Of a stretch of 64,000 bases of DNA, positions 11,217-20,673 are shown piece after piece. The stretch's first letter is position 1. Each line of letters opens with the position of its first letter. The stretch lies in contig JBNGIO010006345.1 of NCBI GenBank assembly GCA_049999805.1, forward strand, positions 112,093 to 176,092, given 5' to 3'. Both the position numbers and the translations under genes were made by a program. The notes beneath the pieces were generated by a model. That model saw nothing but the letters and a program-made list of their open reading frames with translations, did no database searches and had not been told where the DNA came from. Origin of the DNA: Folioceros fuciformis (lineage: Eukaryota; Anthocerotophyta; Anthocerotopsida; Anthocerotales).

Positions 11217-13789
11217 TTAAATCCTCAGGGCAGATGTCTCCCAAACTGCTAGGATCAACAACAATGGAACCAACAACGGCAAGCCAGGGGTACCAGGAGA
11301 TGCCCATGCCCCAAATGATAATGCAATTCGAGACCACCACTGGAGACACACACACACACACAAAACAACAGCAACAAAAGGGTTATGAATGTCCAATGTT
11401 TGCTGCTTCTCACAAATGAAATAAGTAAGTACCCCCTTACCTGCAAGTGTAGGTAGCCGACGAGCAGGCACCCAATGATAAGAAGCACCCTGATTACCCT
11501 TTTGGGGCACCGATCCATCTTTCTAAAGGCCACCACGCTGACCTCCTTCTCAAGTAAAGCGTTTTCTGGAGAAGCCCCTGATACAGAAGGCCTTAAGGTT
11601 GCCTCAGCTTCCGCCCTACCACTTCGAATCTCATCACTCCGCTCTTCGGAGTTTCTTGACATTATCTCACAGGCTGCTCGTTCAGCAGATAGTGCTGCTA
11701 CAAGTACAAATGATGGCAACAACACAGTGTAGAGGAAAGGAAGCACTACGTTCATGTTGTCGGGCACTCCTACATTTGTAACCGCTGAAGCAGTTTCGGA
11801 GGGCCGTAGAGTCCATCCCCACAAGTAAAACCTTCCCGCAGGATAATCCTCTGCAAGGGGAAATCCCCAAAACCATGGGAAAAACGATACCAACAGCCAA
11901 AGGGCGAGCTCTAACCACCATACACCCTTAATCTCCACAACTTCCATCAAAATCCAAAGAGGAAACATGACAATACTTGTCACACAGGAGTCCCTCTTGA
12001 GGTTGGGCACCAGATTCTCATTAACCCCGGCTCTTTTCGTCCAAGCACAAATAATCTTTGGAAGCAAAAGAATGGTGAACATGATCGACAAGTTTAAGTA
12101 AAGAAGAAATATCATGAATCTCTCCCACTCAAAGCCAATAACTAGAAATTCCATCCATGTGTACCGATAACCAGCATCTTCGTTCTTGACAGAAAATGGC
12201 CTGCTCTCAGTTGCCAAAACCGAATTAAATGAGCTGGTAACAGTCACCTCTAGCCAATAGCGGGTAGGTTGAGGATCCACGTACTTTTCTGGTTCCCATG
12301 GTGCTTCAAACAAAGGCCCTCTTGCTCCCAAATTCTCTGAAACCAGATGCATGGATTGCTCATAAACTACCCTGTCTGACCCTCCTGACTTGTCCAAGAT
12401 CTTAGCGGATACTGAGACCTCAGGCTCAGGGGAGAATACAAGAGCTCTGATGGAACGCTGTGGTGCTAAAGATCCAGCCGAAGCTTTGTGTAACATGAAC
12501 CGAGCATCCAAGGGGAATGTTGGGACGATGACTGTAGGCAACCTGAGGTTCTGAGCATCAGAAAAGTTTTTCCCTGCATAGAGTCTGAAATCCGTGAAAG
12601 CAGTCCGACCCTCATCGATGGCAATGATTCGTACAATTCTGCTCATCCTCCAATCACCCATCTCCCATTCCCAAAAGTCAGCTGAGGCGCTTTTCATTTC
12701 TGGCAGAGATAGCTGATGGTGCCTGAATATGTGCTTTCCAAATTTCGCGTGTAAGTGACCACATACAAAAGCCGAGACCCCATGCCTTGCCAATGTCTCC
12801 TCAACACGCTTCCCACTTTGAGTGGCAGCCGTGAATGACATCGGAAAATGTCCGAACACATGCTTCGTTATCCTCCCTGATGTGATATTATCCCATTGAC
12901 CCAATGCCTCGTCCAGCTCTGCCAAGCTCTCATCGTCTGGGTGCCCAAATAAATTCGTTGGTCCCCGGAGTCCAATTTGCATGGCCTGATCCAATCCAAC
13001 AAAAAGATGCCTCCATCCGCTCTTGCCCTTCACAAGCATGAAACAAACGTCAACCACCTCTGCTCTTCTTCAGGCTTCAAAGTCACCACTCTACCAATAT
13101 GTATCCGTGAAACCATATCTGACAGTGTCACAAACGGCATTCACATCTCTCACTACACCAAGCGGACTTCCTGGTCATACCAAAAGCGTGAGGCTGTGCA
13201 CCGATCTGTTCCGTCCAAGAAGTCCACTAAAACTGTAACGGGGAAAGTAGTCCAGTGGGCTGCCAGCACACGGTACTCCATACGTATCATGGTTGCCACG
13301 GATATCCCAAAAGGAATCCACAGGCAGCCCGCTGTCCTTCAGCACGGCCTCCATAGAGCTCTTATATTCAACCCATTCGGCTTCATCCTGCCTTGACGAT
13401 GTGCCTGCCTTATTCTTTGCATCTGACTCCAATACGACGGAACAAAAATCAGCCGGTCTCCCTTCTGCCCAGCCCTAGACTGTGCTGCCGTGTTGCAAAA
13501 CTCAAAGACAGAAGCGGACCAAACAATCAAACCCACCTATCAGATCGCCCGTGATGAGCACCAGCGAAGGCTTAATCATTGCAAGAGCCTGGCCCAGCAG
13601 CATCCTCAGCGCCTGGGCCCTCTCCGGCTTGAAGGCACTGACATGCAGATCCGACACCTGCACCACCCATGCCAGACCTGGAGGTGCATCATTCAGCGGC
13701 ATCGTCTCGCCCATCCTTTTGCCATGGGCATCGCTGACGGACGCGGCGCTGAGCAGGAGGAGTGCAAAGCTCAACGCGGCCAGACCCAT
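11217..13789 (-). CDS. TMEM62-like membrane metallophosphoesterase
   Basis: Four exons (13789-13537, 13422-13181, 13027-11441, 11339-11217) give 734 aa. The start is ATG 13789, which opens a signal peptide (MGLAALSFALLLLSAASVS); the longer frame begins only with GTG. Calcineurin-like phosphoesterase motifs appear in order: QVSDLHVSAF, LITGDLID, RGNHDTYG, VFGHFP and VCGHLH, so all metal-binding motifs are present. The C-terminal half has several membrane spans, including a segment after WMEFLVIGFEWERFMIFLLY, and ends WETSALRI. Length and order agree with animal TMEM62 and the Arabidopsis putative metallophosphoesterase At3g03305. Substrate unknown; likely in the endomembrane system. The acceptor of exon 3 (13027) is the least certain junction. 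Confidence 0.88.
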
Positions 13790-14128
13790 TTCTGCACCTG
13801 CTGCACGCTTGGAACTCAATCCAATAGACGATACAAGAAGGCATCTTATAACGCACGCCACTGCAAGTCTACTGCCCTACGACAAAAGAATCCTTTCATT
13901 CCAAGCGCAACTGCAGCAAAATCCGTGCTAACCTATCACATCCCTTCCTAATCAACAGCATTTGTTCCCCAGCCTGTTACAGCAACGGATGTTACCTTGA
14001 AAAGCTCAAAAAAGATACTGAGCAAGTCAAACTTCAAGGCTCCCAACCTGGGCCTGGGAACCAAACCAATTTAACTGCTTTTGGGCTTGGTATCTGATCA
14101 TCTTGGTATGAGCAAGATGGAAAAATCC

Positions 14129-14175
14129 ATCTACCCTTAGAGAGGGAGATGATAAACCATACAAGGAATACTAGG
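14129..14175 (-). repeat. Inverted partner of the 9092 repeat
   Basis: ATCTACCCTTAGAGAGGGAG followed by ATGATAAACCAT is the reverse complement of 9092-9137 with small changes. The two copies enclose about 5 kb that carries two ordinary genes, so they are better read as dispersed copies than as ends of one element. Confidence 0.65.
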
Positions 14176-14189
14176 CACCTAAAAACAGT

Positions 14190-14420
14190 ATGGTCTGGGA
14201 CTAAAACAGTATGGTATGGGAGGAGACCCTATGAAGCCTAGCAAGTGAACATCATGATCTAGGAGGAGACCCTGTGAAGCCTAGCACCTAAACATCATGG
14301 TATGGGATGAGACCCTACAAAGCCTAGCACCTAAACATCATGGTCTCGGAAGGAGACCCACGAAGCCTCATCACTACCAATAGCGCCTAAAATATCATGG
14401 TCTAAGAGGAGGAGAAAGGT
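14190..14420. repeat. Degenerate minisatellite, about 43-bp unit
   Basis: Four to five imperfect copies of a unit containing AACATCATGGT, GGGAGGAGACCCTA and GAAGCCTAGCACC follow each other. Copies differ by several bases and small gaps, so the array is old. Confidence 0.75.
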
Positions 14421-15083
14421 CTACTACCACTAGGTTTGCTGACACCGCCTCTCTTGCCAATGTTGTCGTACATCTGTCTTGGTATGTATGTATCCAACTT
14501 AACTTAACTACTCCCTTCACAAGTTGCGTGAAGGGGAATCAAGCTTACTAAGTTACAGTCCCACGGACAGGATTACCTCTTGCCTCCACATGCCAAGCAC
14601 GAATACTTTATCAATAATAAATAGTAATATTATTGAAATAGTAACATTATTTATTAGCAGGTTGAAAGTATGTGGTTACAATGAGCTATTAATAATAAAG
14701 CGACCTTTCTTGCTATTTAAACCTTAGACAAGAACCATAAATTGCATGCTTCTCTTATTCTAGATAACATTTTAAGAATAAAAACAAAAGGAAGAATTGC
14801 ATGTTACGTTTTACATCACAAGTAATGACCGGTTATGATGTATTGTTTTATTATTTGAATTATATACTAATTATGATACTTGACTACAATGAAGTATACC
14901 AAAAAAACGTTCATTCTTCTCAAGAAAGATTTGAAGCAAGCTGGTCTATATAAATGGGAGCTCAAAAGAGCGTAGACTTTGAAGGAGCCAAAGCAAGGAA
15001 TTTGAGTTCTTTTCAACTTGTGGGCAGAAGTTGGTGACAAATATCTAAGTTTTTTTTTTTTTTTTTGCCTCTTTCTTCTTAAG

Positions 15084-16583
15084 ATGGGGTTTCCAAAGTT
15101 CACTTGGAGTATTTTGTTGGGAGTATTGTTCTTGTGTTTTTCATGCATTATTATTCATTATACCATTGGTTTTGCGAAGGGTTATTATTCGACAAAGAAC
15201 CTTGGTGATGAGATTTTACCATCGCTAGAGGATATTTTGGGAGGGATTCCTGATTGTACCTTTCCGCTGTTTCATGCAAGTTCATTGAATGAAACATCAC
15301 AACATCCTCTGCGTGATGTACCATCAAGGGTTAAGAGATTGGAAGCATCGAAGAAAATTAATATAAGAAGTCCGGTGGTAACACGCGGGAGATATTGGAA
15401 CGACGAGTATTATGTTAGAGTCAAAATCGGGACGCCAGCACAAGAGACTCTGCTTATTCTAGATACAGGCAGTAGTCTTCTATGGATTAGATGTGAACCA
15501 TGTGAAGGTGAACATTGTAATACACACAATGGTGCTTTCAATCCCACTTTATCAAGCACATATCACCAACTTCAATACAAGAATGGAACACATGCGACCT
15601 TCAATCTTACTTACGGAGATGGAACAACTTCAAGTGGACATCTTGCAAGAGAGATTGTAACTATGAAAAACTTGGCCAATGACGAGAAAAAGATACCAGG
15701 AATTCGTTTTGGATGTGCTTCGAGAGTGGATGATGTGATTTCCGATACCGGTATTTTGGGGTTAGCGAGAGAAGCCAAATTTTCTCTTGCGATGCAACTT
15801 GCAAGGAGAATGAAAGATAAAAGTATGTTGAAGTTTAGGTTAGTATTGAGCAGTGGTAATTAAAATGTTTGTGCATATTTTGATACTTTTAATCTAAATA
15901 TATAATCTCTAACTTACGTTTTATGTTTACAATTGTATGTGTAATCCGTAAGGTACTGCTTTCCAAACAGATTGACGGAGAAGCATGCTACTAGCTATTT
16001 GTCATTTGGAGATATCTCAAATCAGAGTAATGCGAATGGATCTCATATTCATCGCACTCCAATTCTTGCAGCCGATTGGGAGCCTTCTTATTATTATCTC
16101 AATATGCGAGGAATTTCCGTCGGAGGAACACGATTGAACATCGATCCATCAATGTTTGAAGCTACATCTATGATTGGCACTGGCACAGTTATCGATTCAG
16201 GCACAACATTCACAGAGTTAGCTAGCGAAGCAAATGAGCAATTGGCTCATGAGTTCCATGCCCAGGCAAATTTGCCAAGAGTATCTTCTTACTATTATAG
16301 GTTGTGTTACAACATCTCTGATGACGTTTATCATTCAACAAAATTTCCAAGGGTAACTTTTCATTTTCAAAATGCAGTTGCTGATGGAGAGGTTGATATG
16401 CACCTTCATAAAGGAAATCTTTTATTCAAAGACGGATCTCTATATTGCCTTGCATTTTTTGATAGTAGCATAAACACATTGAATATTATTGGGAATATGC
16501 AACAACAAAATTTTTTCTTTGAATATGATTTGCAAAAGAGACAATTAGGGTTTACTCAGTCGTCTTGTTCTTTGTCTAAGTAA
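15084..16583 (+). CDS. A1-family (pepsin-like) aspartyl protease
   Basis: Two exons, 15084-15838 and 15953-16583, give 461 aa. ATG 15084 was chosen because the longer frame starts with TTG in a T-run. A hydrophobic segment near the N-terminus (WSILLGVLFLCFSCIIIHY) is a signal peptide or anchor. Both catalytic motifs are present: LILDTGSSLLWIRC (D127) and VIDSGTTF (D333). The splice junction restores KFRYCFPNR, matching the conserved YCLP-type motif of plant nepenthesin-like proteases. Two CxxC-like pairs near residue 137 fit that group. The codon use is clearly more AT-rich than in the housekeeping genes of the window. Active protease likely secreted or vacuolar; target unknown. Confidence 0.9.
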
Positions 16584-17621
16584 GGCTTGTTTCCCAAGTC
16601 ATGGGGTAGATATATGGACTTCCTCATTTCCTTTTTCACATTTATGTTGGTGACATGGTCATAGTGGAAGACACATGGGTCTTAGTCTTTAAGCATGTTG
16701 TGCTCAACCCCTTGGTTGGGCATTAGAGGGGAGCACATCGGCTAACTACGTCCCTAAGCAAGGTGTTTTCTTAATTCGAAAGACATGCAGCGAGGTAGTT
16801 CACATTAGGAAAAATGGACTTGGTCTTCCTCTTTCGTGTATAGTAGCATTCTTTTGGCAAAGGGTTTCCATTTTGCTACAATGAGCATTGACTAATACCA
16901 CATACTAGGCAATGACAACGACGAGAGAGGCATTGTCGACAACTTCAAAGACAAGTAGACCTTTTTTCTCCTTCCGCATTGTGATAGCTCAGGTGTCGTT
17001 GGACGTTTTCGAGCTTAGTGGTTTCAAGGGCTATCCTTGTGGCTTGGTCACCCTTGGTGATTTGTCTCACCTCTTTGTAGGTAGATGAGTTTCCCATCTT
17101 GCTTTTCTCAAGTAATTACAATCCAATTTTTCAAAATAGAGACTCTTATTAGACTGGAAACTTAGAGGCATGAAAGCTCTATATTTTCAGCTTAGGTTAG
17201 ATTCAGGACAAGGGTTGGGAGGATCTAATGTTTTAAAAATTTATAAAATATTTTCTTCAAATATATGGCTTTGTTCTGGGACTGAATGTCATGTCTGATA
17301 AGGTTTAGGGTTTAGGGTTATTGAGGGCTCTTTGAAGAATCTTGCAATTCTAAAGGTTATTCTTATTTTACTAATTTCTTTGCTAGTAAATTTAACCTCC
17401 TTTCCATGATACATACAACACATCCTTGTAATGTTCATAAGGTTGCTTTTTGAATAAACATCATAATTTTTTTACAAGCTTAATTAATCCTTAAAGTCTT
17501 AAACAATCGAGCTTTCAGGCCACAAAAGTTCGATAACCATGATCCAAAAGTCTATATGTGTAGCACACCCTTCCTAATGCATGTTACCTGTTCAATCTCT
17601 AGAGATCAAACTTTTGAAAGA
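16584..17621. other. AT-rich intergenic region, no gene
   Basis: It holds a diverged relative of the 9092 repeat (around 17062-17118) and two TTTAGGG units, and otherwise shows no coding signal. The open frame at 17556 is discussed with the next gene. Confidence 0.5.
17304..17317 (+). repeat. Two telomere-type TTTAGGG units
   Basis: TTTAGGG occurs twice in a row here, followed by a broken third unit. Short runs of this kind (telo-boxes) are common in plant promoters and repeats, so this is not evidence for a chromosome end. Confidence 0.6.
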
Positions 17622-17984
17622 ATGGCGCGCTTTAGCTTTTTTCTAATTTTTCTTCTTTTTATTACATTTTTCTTCATTGGAGTGAGTGGAATACATCATG
17701 CATGTGCGCTAGCTCCGGCTCCAACTCCAACTCCAACTCCAACTCCAACTCTGGATTATCCTAATCCAGCATTAGAGTCGGCATCAACACCATCTGTGGA
17801 TGGGGAGTGTGATTTGTATCACTGTTGTACTGAAGGCTTGGCGTGCTGCGAGTGGACTTGCGTCGACCTTGAATCAGATAACAAAAACTGCGGATCATGT
17901 GGGTACAAGTGTGGAATAATGGATAAGAATGGGTCATATATTACCCCTCCCATATGCGTAGAAGGGCAGTGCATCATGGATTGA
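17622..17984 (+). CDS. Small STIG1-like secreted protein
   Basis: Single exon, 120 aa from ATG 17622. An in-frame ATG at 17556 would add 22 residues but would bury the signal peptide MARFSFFLIFLLFITFFF, so the later start is preferred. After the signal comes an (Ala/Thr-Pro)n stretch coded by an ACTCCA-type hexamer repeat (about 17710-17750), then one STIG1 module: CDLYHCC, CCEWTCVDLESDNKNCGSCGYKC and a closing CVEGQC. It shares family and architecture with the gene at 3157 but has one module instead of several. Probably apoplastic; function unknown. Confidence 0.82.
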   Translation: MARFSFFLIFLLFITFFFIGVSGIHHACALAPAPTPTPTPTPTLDYPNPALESASTPSVDGECDLYHCCTEGLACCEWTCVDLESDNKNCGSCGYKCGIMDKNGSYITPPICVEGQCIMD

Positions 17985-19006
17985 CTAAGGATTTCTTAGA
18001 CATACTTTGTGTGTTCACTGAGTACGTACGATCTTTACTTCAGTCCAGACTATATGTAATCGTGTGAGTATGCATAAGTAATCGTGAGCATTCGTCAGTA
18101 CAATTTGTTCTTGTGCGATGGCTTCGGGATGCAAGCAACTTGTTCTCCCCTCCTGTGGGAGGCATCATACTTAGACACTCACGTCCCACACTGCTGCCCT
18201 CTCCGTTTTCGAGGGTCAAACGTCCCTCTTCCTAGAAAGCTTGAGATCCGCAAGCAGCGCAGAACAAGAGCAGCTGCCCGATGTGGGATTAGGGTTTTAT
18301 CATACACACACAACAGCGTCTTGGATTTGGACTCCTCTGGACCAAACGGAGTTGAAGGCGGTTAGGTCTGCAAGAGACGATTTCTCCGCGAAGATTCGAA
18401 CATTCGAGGCGGAGAGTTCCTAGTGAACGCGGATGCTACCTGAACAGCTTCCATTGCATGCAGGAGAGCCGTGGCAACTGAACGAGATCCCTGGCCAAGA
18501 AGAGACGGCAAACCGCAGCCAGCAGCGGCATGGTGATTCCTCGGAACTTTCTCATACGGACATCACTGTCGACAGAGTCTTGTTTCGGGTAGATTGAATA
18601 CTTCACTCTGTTATTGATAATACTTGGATATCCATATTCAAATTAGAGCCTTTCAAAAACAGCCGGCCCTAGGTATGTACCGAGCGAGACAGCCTGGTAA
18701 GTAGACTCCGTCATAGATGTTCCGTCGTAGATGCAATGAAGTTGGGTGCCACACCATGGATACCATCTTCACGACGAAACATTTCTTGCTTCGTGCATGT
18801 CCTCCGGTTGAACAATACAGTACTCCTCCTGACGCTGAAGAGAAACCAGGAAATACTCCGAGCGCAGGCAGAAAAGCCACACTTGAGGAATCCAATCTGC
18901 TTCTGGTTGTGTGTGCAAGCCAGTCTTGGAGGCCTCCACCAATTGGCAAATTATAACATGCTTGGTATATAGTCGACATTCCACTGCGACTGACGGGAAG
19001 GAGAAC
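17985..19006. other. Intergenic, no gene recognised
   Basis: An AAACCCTAA telo-box in reverse orientation lies at about 18287. Short frames at 18084-18423 have no recognisable domain. The right part is probably the MO25 3' UTR. Confidence 0.45.
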
Positions 19007-20053
19007 CTATCTCTTCTTTGAGAATCCACCTGACATGGAAGGCTCTCGCAAGGTTTCCAGCTCTCTGATAAGGAGGTCTTTCTCTTCCACAAACTGATCA
19101 TCCTCCTTGTCAAGATGAAAGTTCTCCAGAAACCTCAACAACTTTTCCCGGTTCTTCACCAGCAAATCAATGATTTCTTGGGACTTGTTGGGATTAGCGA
19201 CAAACACCTTGAATACGTGGAACGCTGAGGATTGGATGTTCTTGCTAGGGTCCTTGATCAATATCATCATCATCCTCAGGTTGCGCACCTCAGAAATGTA
19301 CTGCATCATAATGGGAGCATTCGGCCGCTCTAACAGGAACTGCCCTAAAAGCTTCAGGGACTGCCTCCGTGTGACATAGTTGGTCGAGCTGAGAAGTCTG
19401 TCGTACAAGTCAAAGAAGTGTCTGTAGTGCGTGTGGAGAAACTCAAAGACAACAGTATCGTGCCTGGTGAGCAGCTCCTTCAAAGTGGTGAATGCATCAG
19501 AAGCAATGTCGAAATTTGGCAGCTCCACGTACTTGAAGAAGAGTTCAAAACTGGCAGACTCCAACATATACTTGGCCAGACCAGGATACCTTGCACACTC
19601 TCTTAGCATGTTCCCACAATTCAGGGCGATGTCCTTGTTCTCGTAGCATGACACAAGAAAGTCGAGCATCTCAGGGTGACCTTGCACGTATTCCAGCCCG
19701 CAGTTCGTGGATCCAACCTTCTGTCTTAACAGAGTGCACCAAATGTGCACCGCGTCCTTCCTTGCCTCCCAGCCAAGAGTCGGCATCTTCTGGACCAAGA
19801 GCTCCAGGAAATCATCCTTGCACACCTCCACAGTGAGCTGCGCAACCTGCTCAGAATTTGGATCCACGTCGCCTTCGCCCACAAGCATATGCTTCATTGC
19901 CAGCAGATTCTTGTCCACCTCCTCCAGAGCCTTGTCCAGGAGGCGGACATCAGACACGGTTTTGGAGTCCAGGGCAAGTAGCGCATCCTTGGTCACCCTC
20001 ACCAAATCCTGTGGCGACTTCAACTTGAATTGCTTAAAGAATGAGAAAGACAT
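19007..20053 (-). CDS. MO25: MO25/CAB39 scaffold protein
   Basis: Uninterrupted frame of 348 aa, the usual family length, from MSFSFFKQFKLKSPQDLVR to its stop. MO25 is an alpha-helical armadillo-like scaffold that activates GCK/STE20-type kinases; in plants it acts in cell polarity and division. Family blocks such as LNCGNMLRECARYPGLAKYM, FDIASDAFTTLKELLTRH and FHVFKVFVANPNKS are all present. The coding region has no intron, unlike most plant MO25 genes as I know them. A CTAAC branch-like signal and TAG acceptor lie just upstream of the ATG (20060), so a 5' UTR intron is likely. Its 5' end faces the PPR gene at 20674. Confidence 0.95.
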   Translation of the reverse strand: MSFSFFKQFKLKSPQDLVRVTKDALLALDSKTVSDVRLLDKALEEVDKNLLAMKHMLVGEGDVDPNSEQVAQLTVEVCKDDFLELLVQKMPTLGWEARKDAVHIWCTLLRQKVGSTNCGLEYVQGHPEMLDFLVSCYENKDIALNCGNMLRECARYPGLAKYMLESASFELFFKYVELPNFDIASDAFTTLKELLTRHDTVVFEFLHTHYRHFFDLYDRLLSSTNYVTRRQSLKLLGQFLLERPNAPIMMQYISEVRNLRMMMILIKDPSKNIQSSAFHVFKVFVANPNKSQEIIDLLVKNREKLLRFLENFHLDKEDDQFVEEKDLLIRELETLREPSMSGGFSKKR

Positions 20054-20673
20054 GGTCCCCTACAGTTAGCAACCTGACGCAATGGTGCTCCACTGAGCAT
20101 GTAGATCTGGACCAGGCATGATCTATTGCAGGATAGTATGTACCCAAGGCCGCATCATTCTTCATTCCTCAAAGTACACTCCATGACCCATTGTCACTCA
20201 GCTCCAGCTCAGGCCCAACTCGCCAGACCCAAGTCTTCACCCACCCACAACCTTCTCCGGTTTACCCTCTGGAATGCAAGACGATCACGTAACTGACAGT
20301 CTTGACAGAGGCTTCGTCCGTGAATGGCAACCGAAACATTTTGCACCGACAGCTGAGACAAACGTTCCGTGATGAGTTCCTGTCTTGTCCCTGCTGACTG
20401 GTGATTCTTCCCATCAAGGCAACTGCTGGTCTTGAAGGAAGCATCCAGCTTCTCAATTAGGGTTTTGAGGCTCTGGGCATTTCGACTTCGTCCCTTCTTA
20501 TTTTGTCTGGAGGCTTCGTGCCCGATCACCTGGAGGGAGGATTACAGCGTTGATACGTTTCGTTTGGAGACATTCTTTTGCAGCGCCACAAGATGATTGT
20601 GGATCTGTCCATTTCGTGGTTCAGGAGCAGGAGAAAAATGGATGGGGGCTGATACAAGCGCAGGAGATATGAG
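20054..20673. promoter_or_regulatory. Divergent upstream region, MO25 and PPR
   Basis: The 620-bp gap separates two divergent starts and probably holds the MO25 5' UTR exon and both promoters. An AAACCCTAA telo-box (reverse) lies at about 20460. No coding exon is supported. Confidence 0.45.

Larger units (their letters stand above)
13790..15083. other. AT-rich intergenic repeat region
   Basis: It holds the inverted repeat copy (14129-14175), the minisatellite, a strongly AT-rich part (14580-14900) and a T18 run just upstream of the aspartyl protease start (about 15049-15066). No gene is supported; the last 150 bases are likely its promoter and 5' UTR. Confidence 0.55.

Noticed and set aside
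9092-14175. Terminal inverted repeats of one DNA transposon
   Set aside because: The 5 kb between them holds a conserved four-exon TMEM62-like gene and the 3D gene but no transposase; a third related copy lies outside.
17304-17317. Interstitial telomere or chromosome end
   Set aside because: Only two TTTAGGG units are present; telo-box motifs of this size are frequent in plant DNA.
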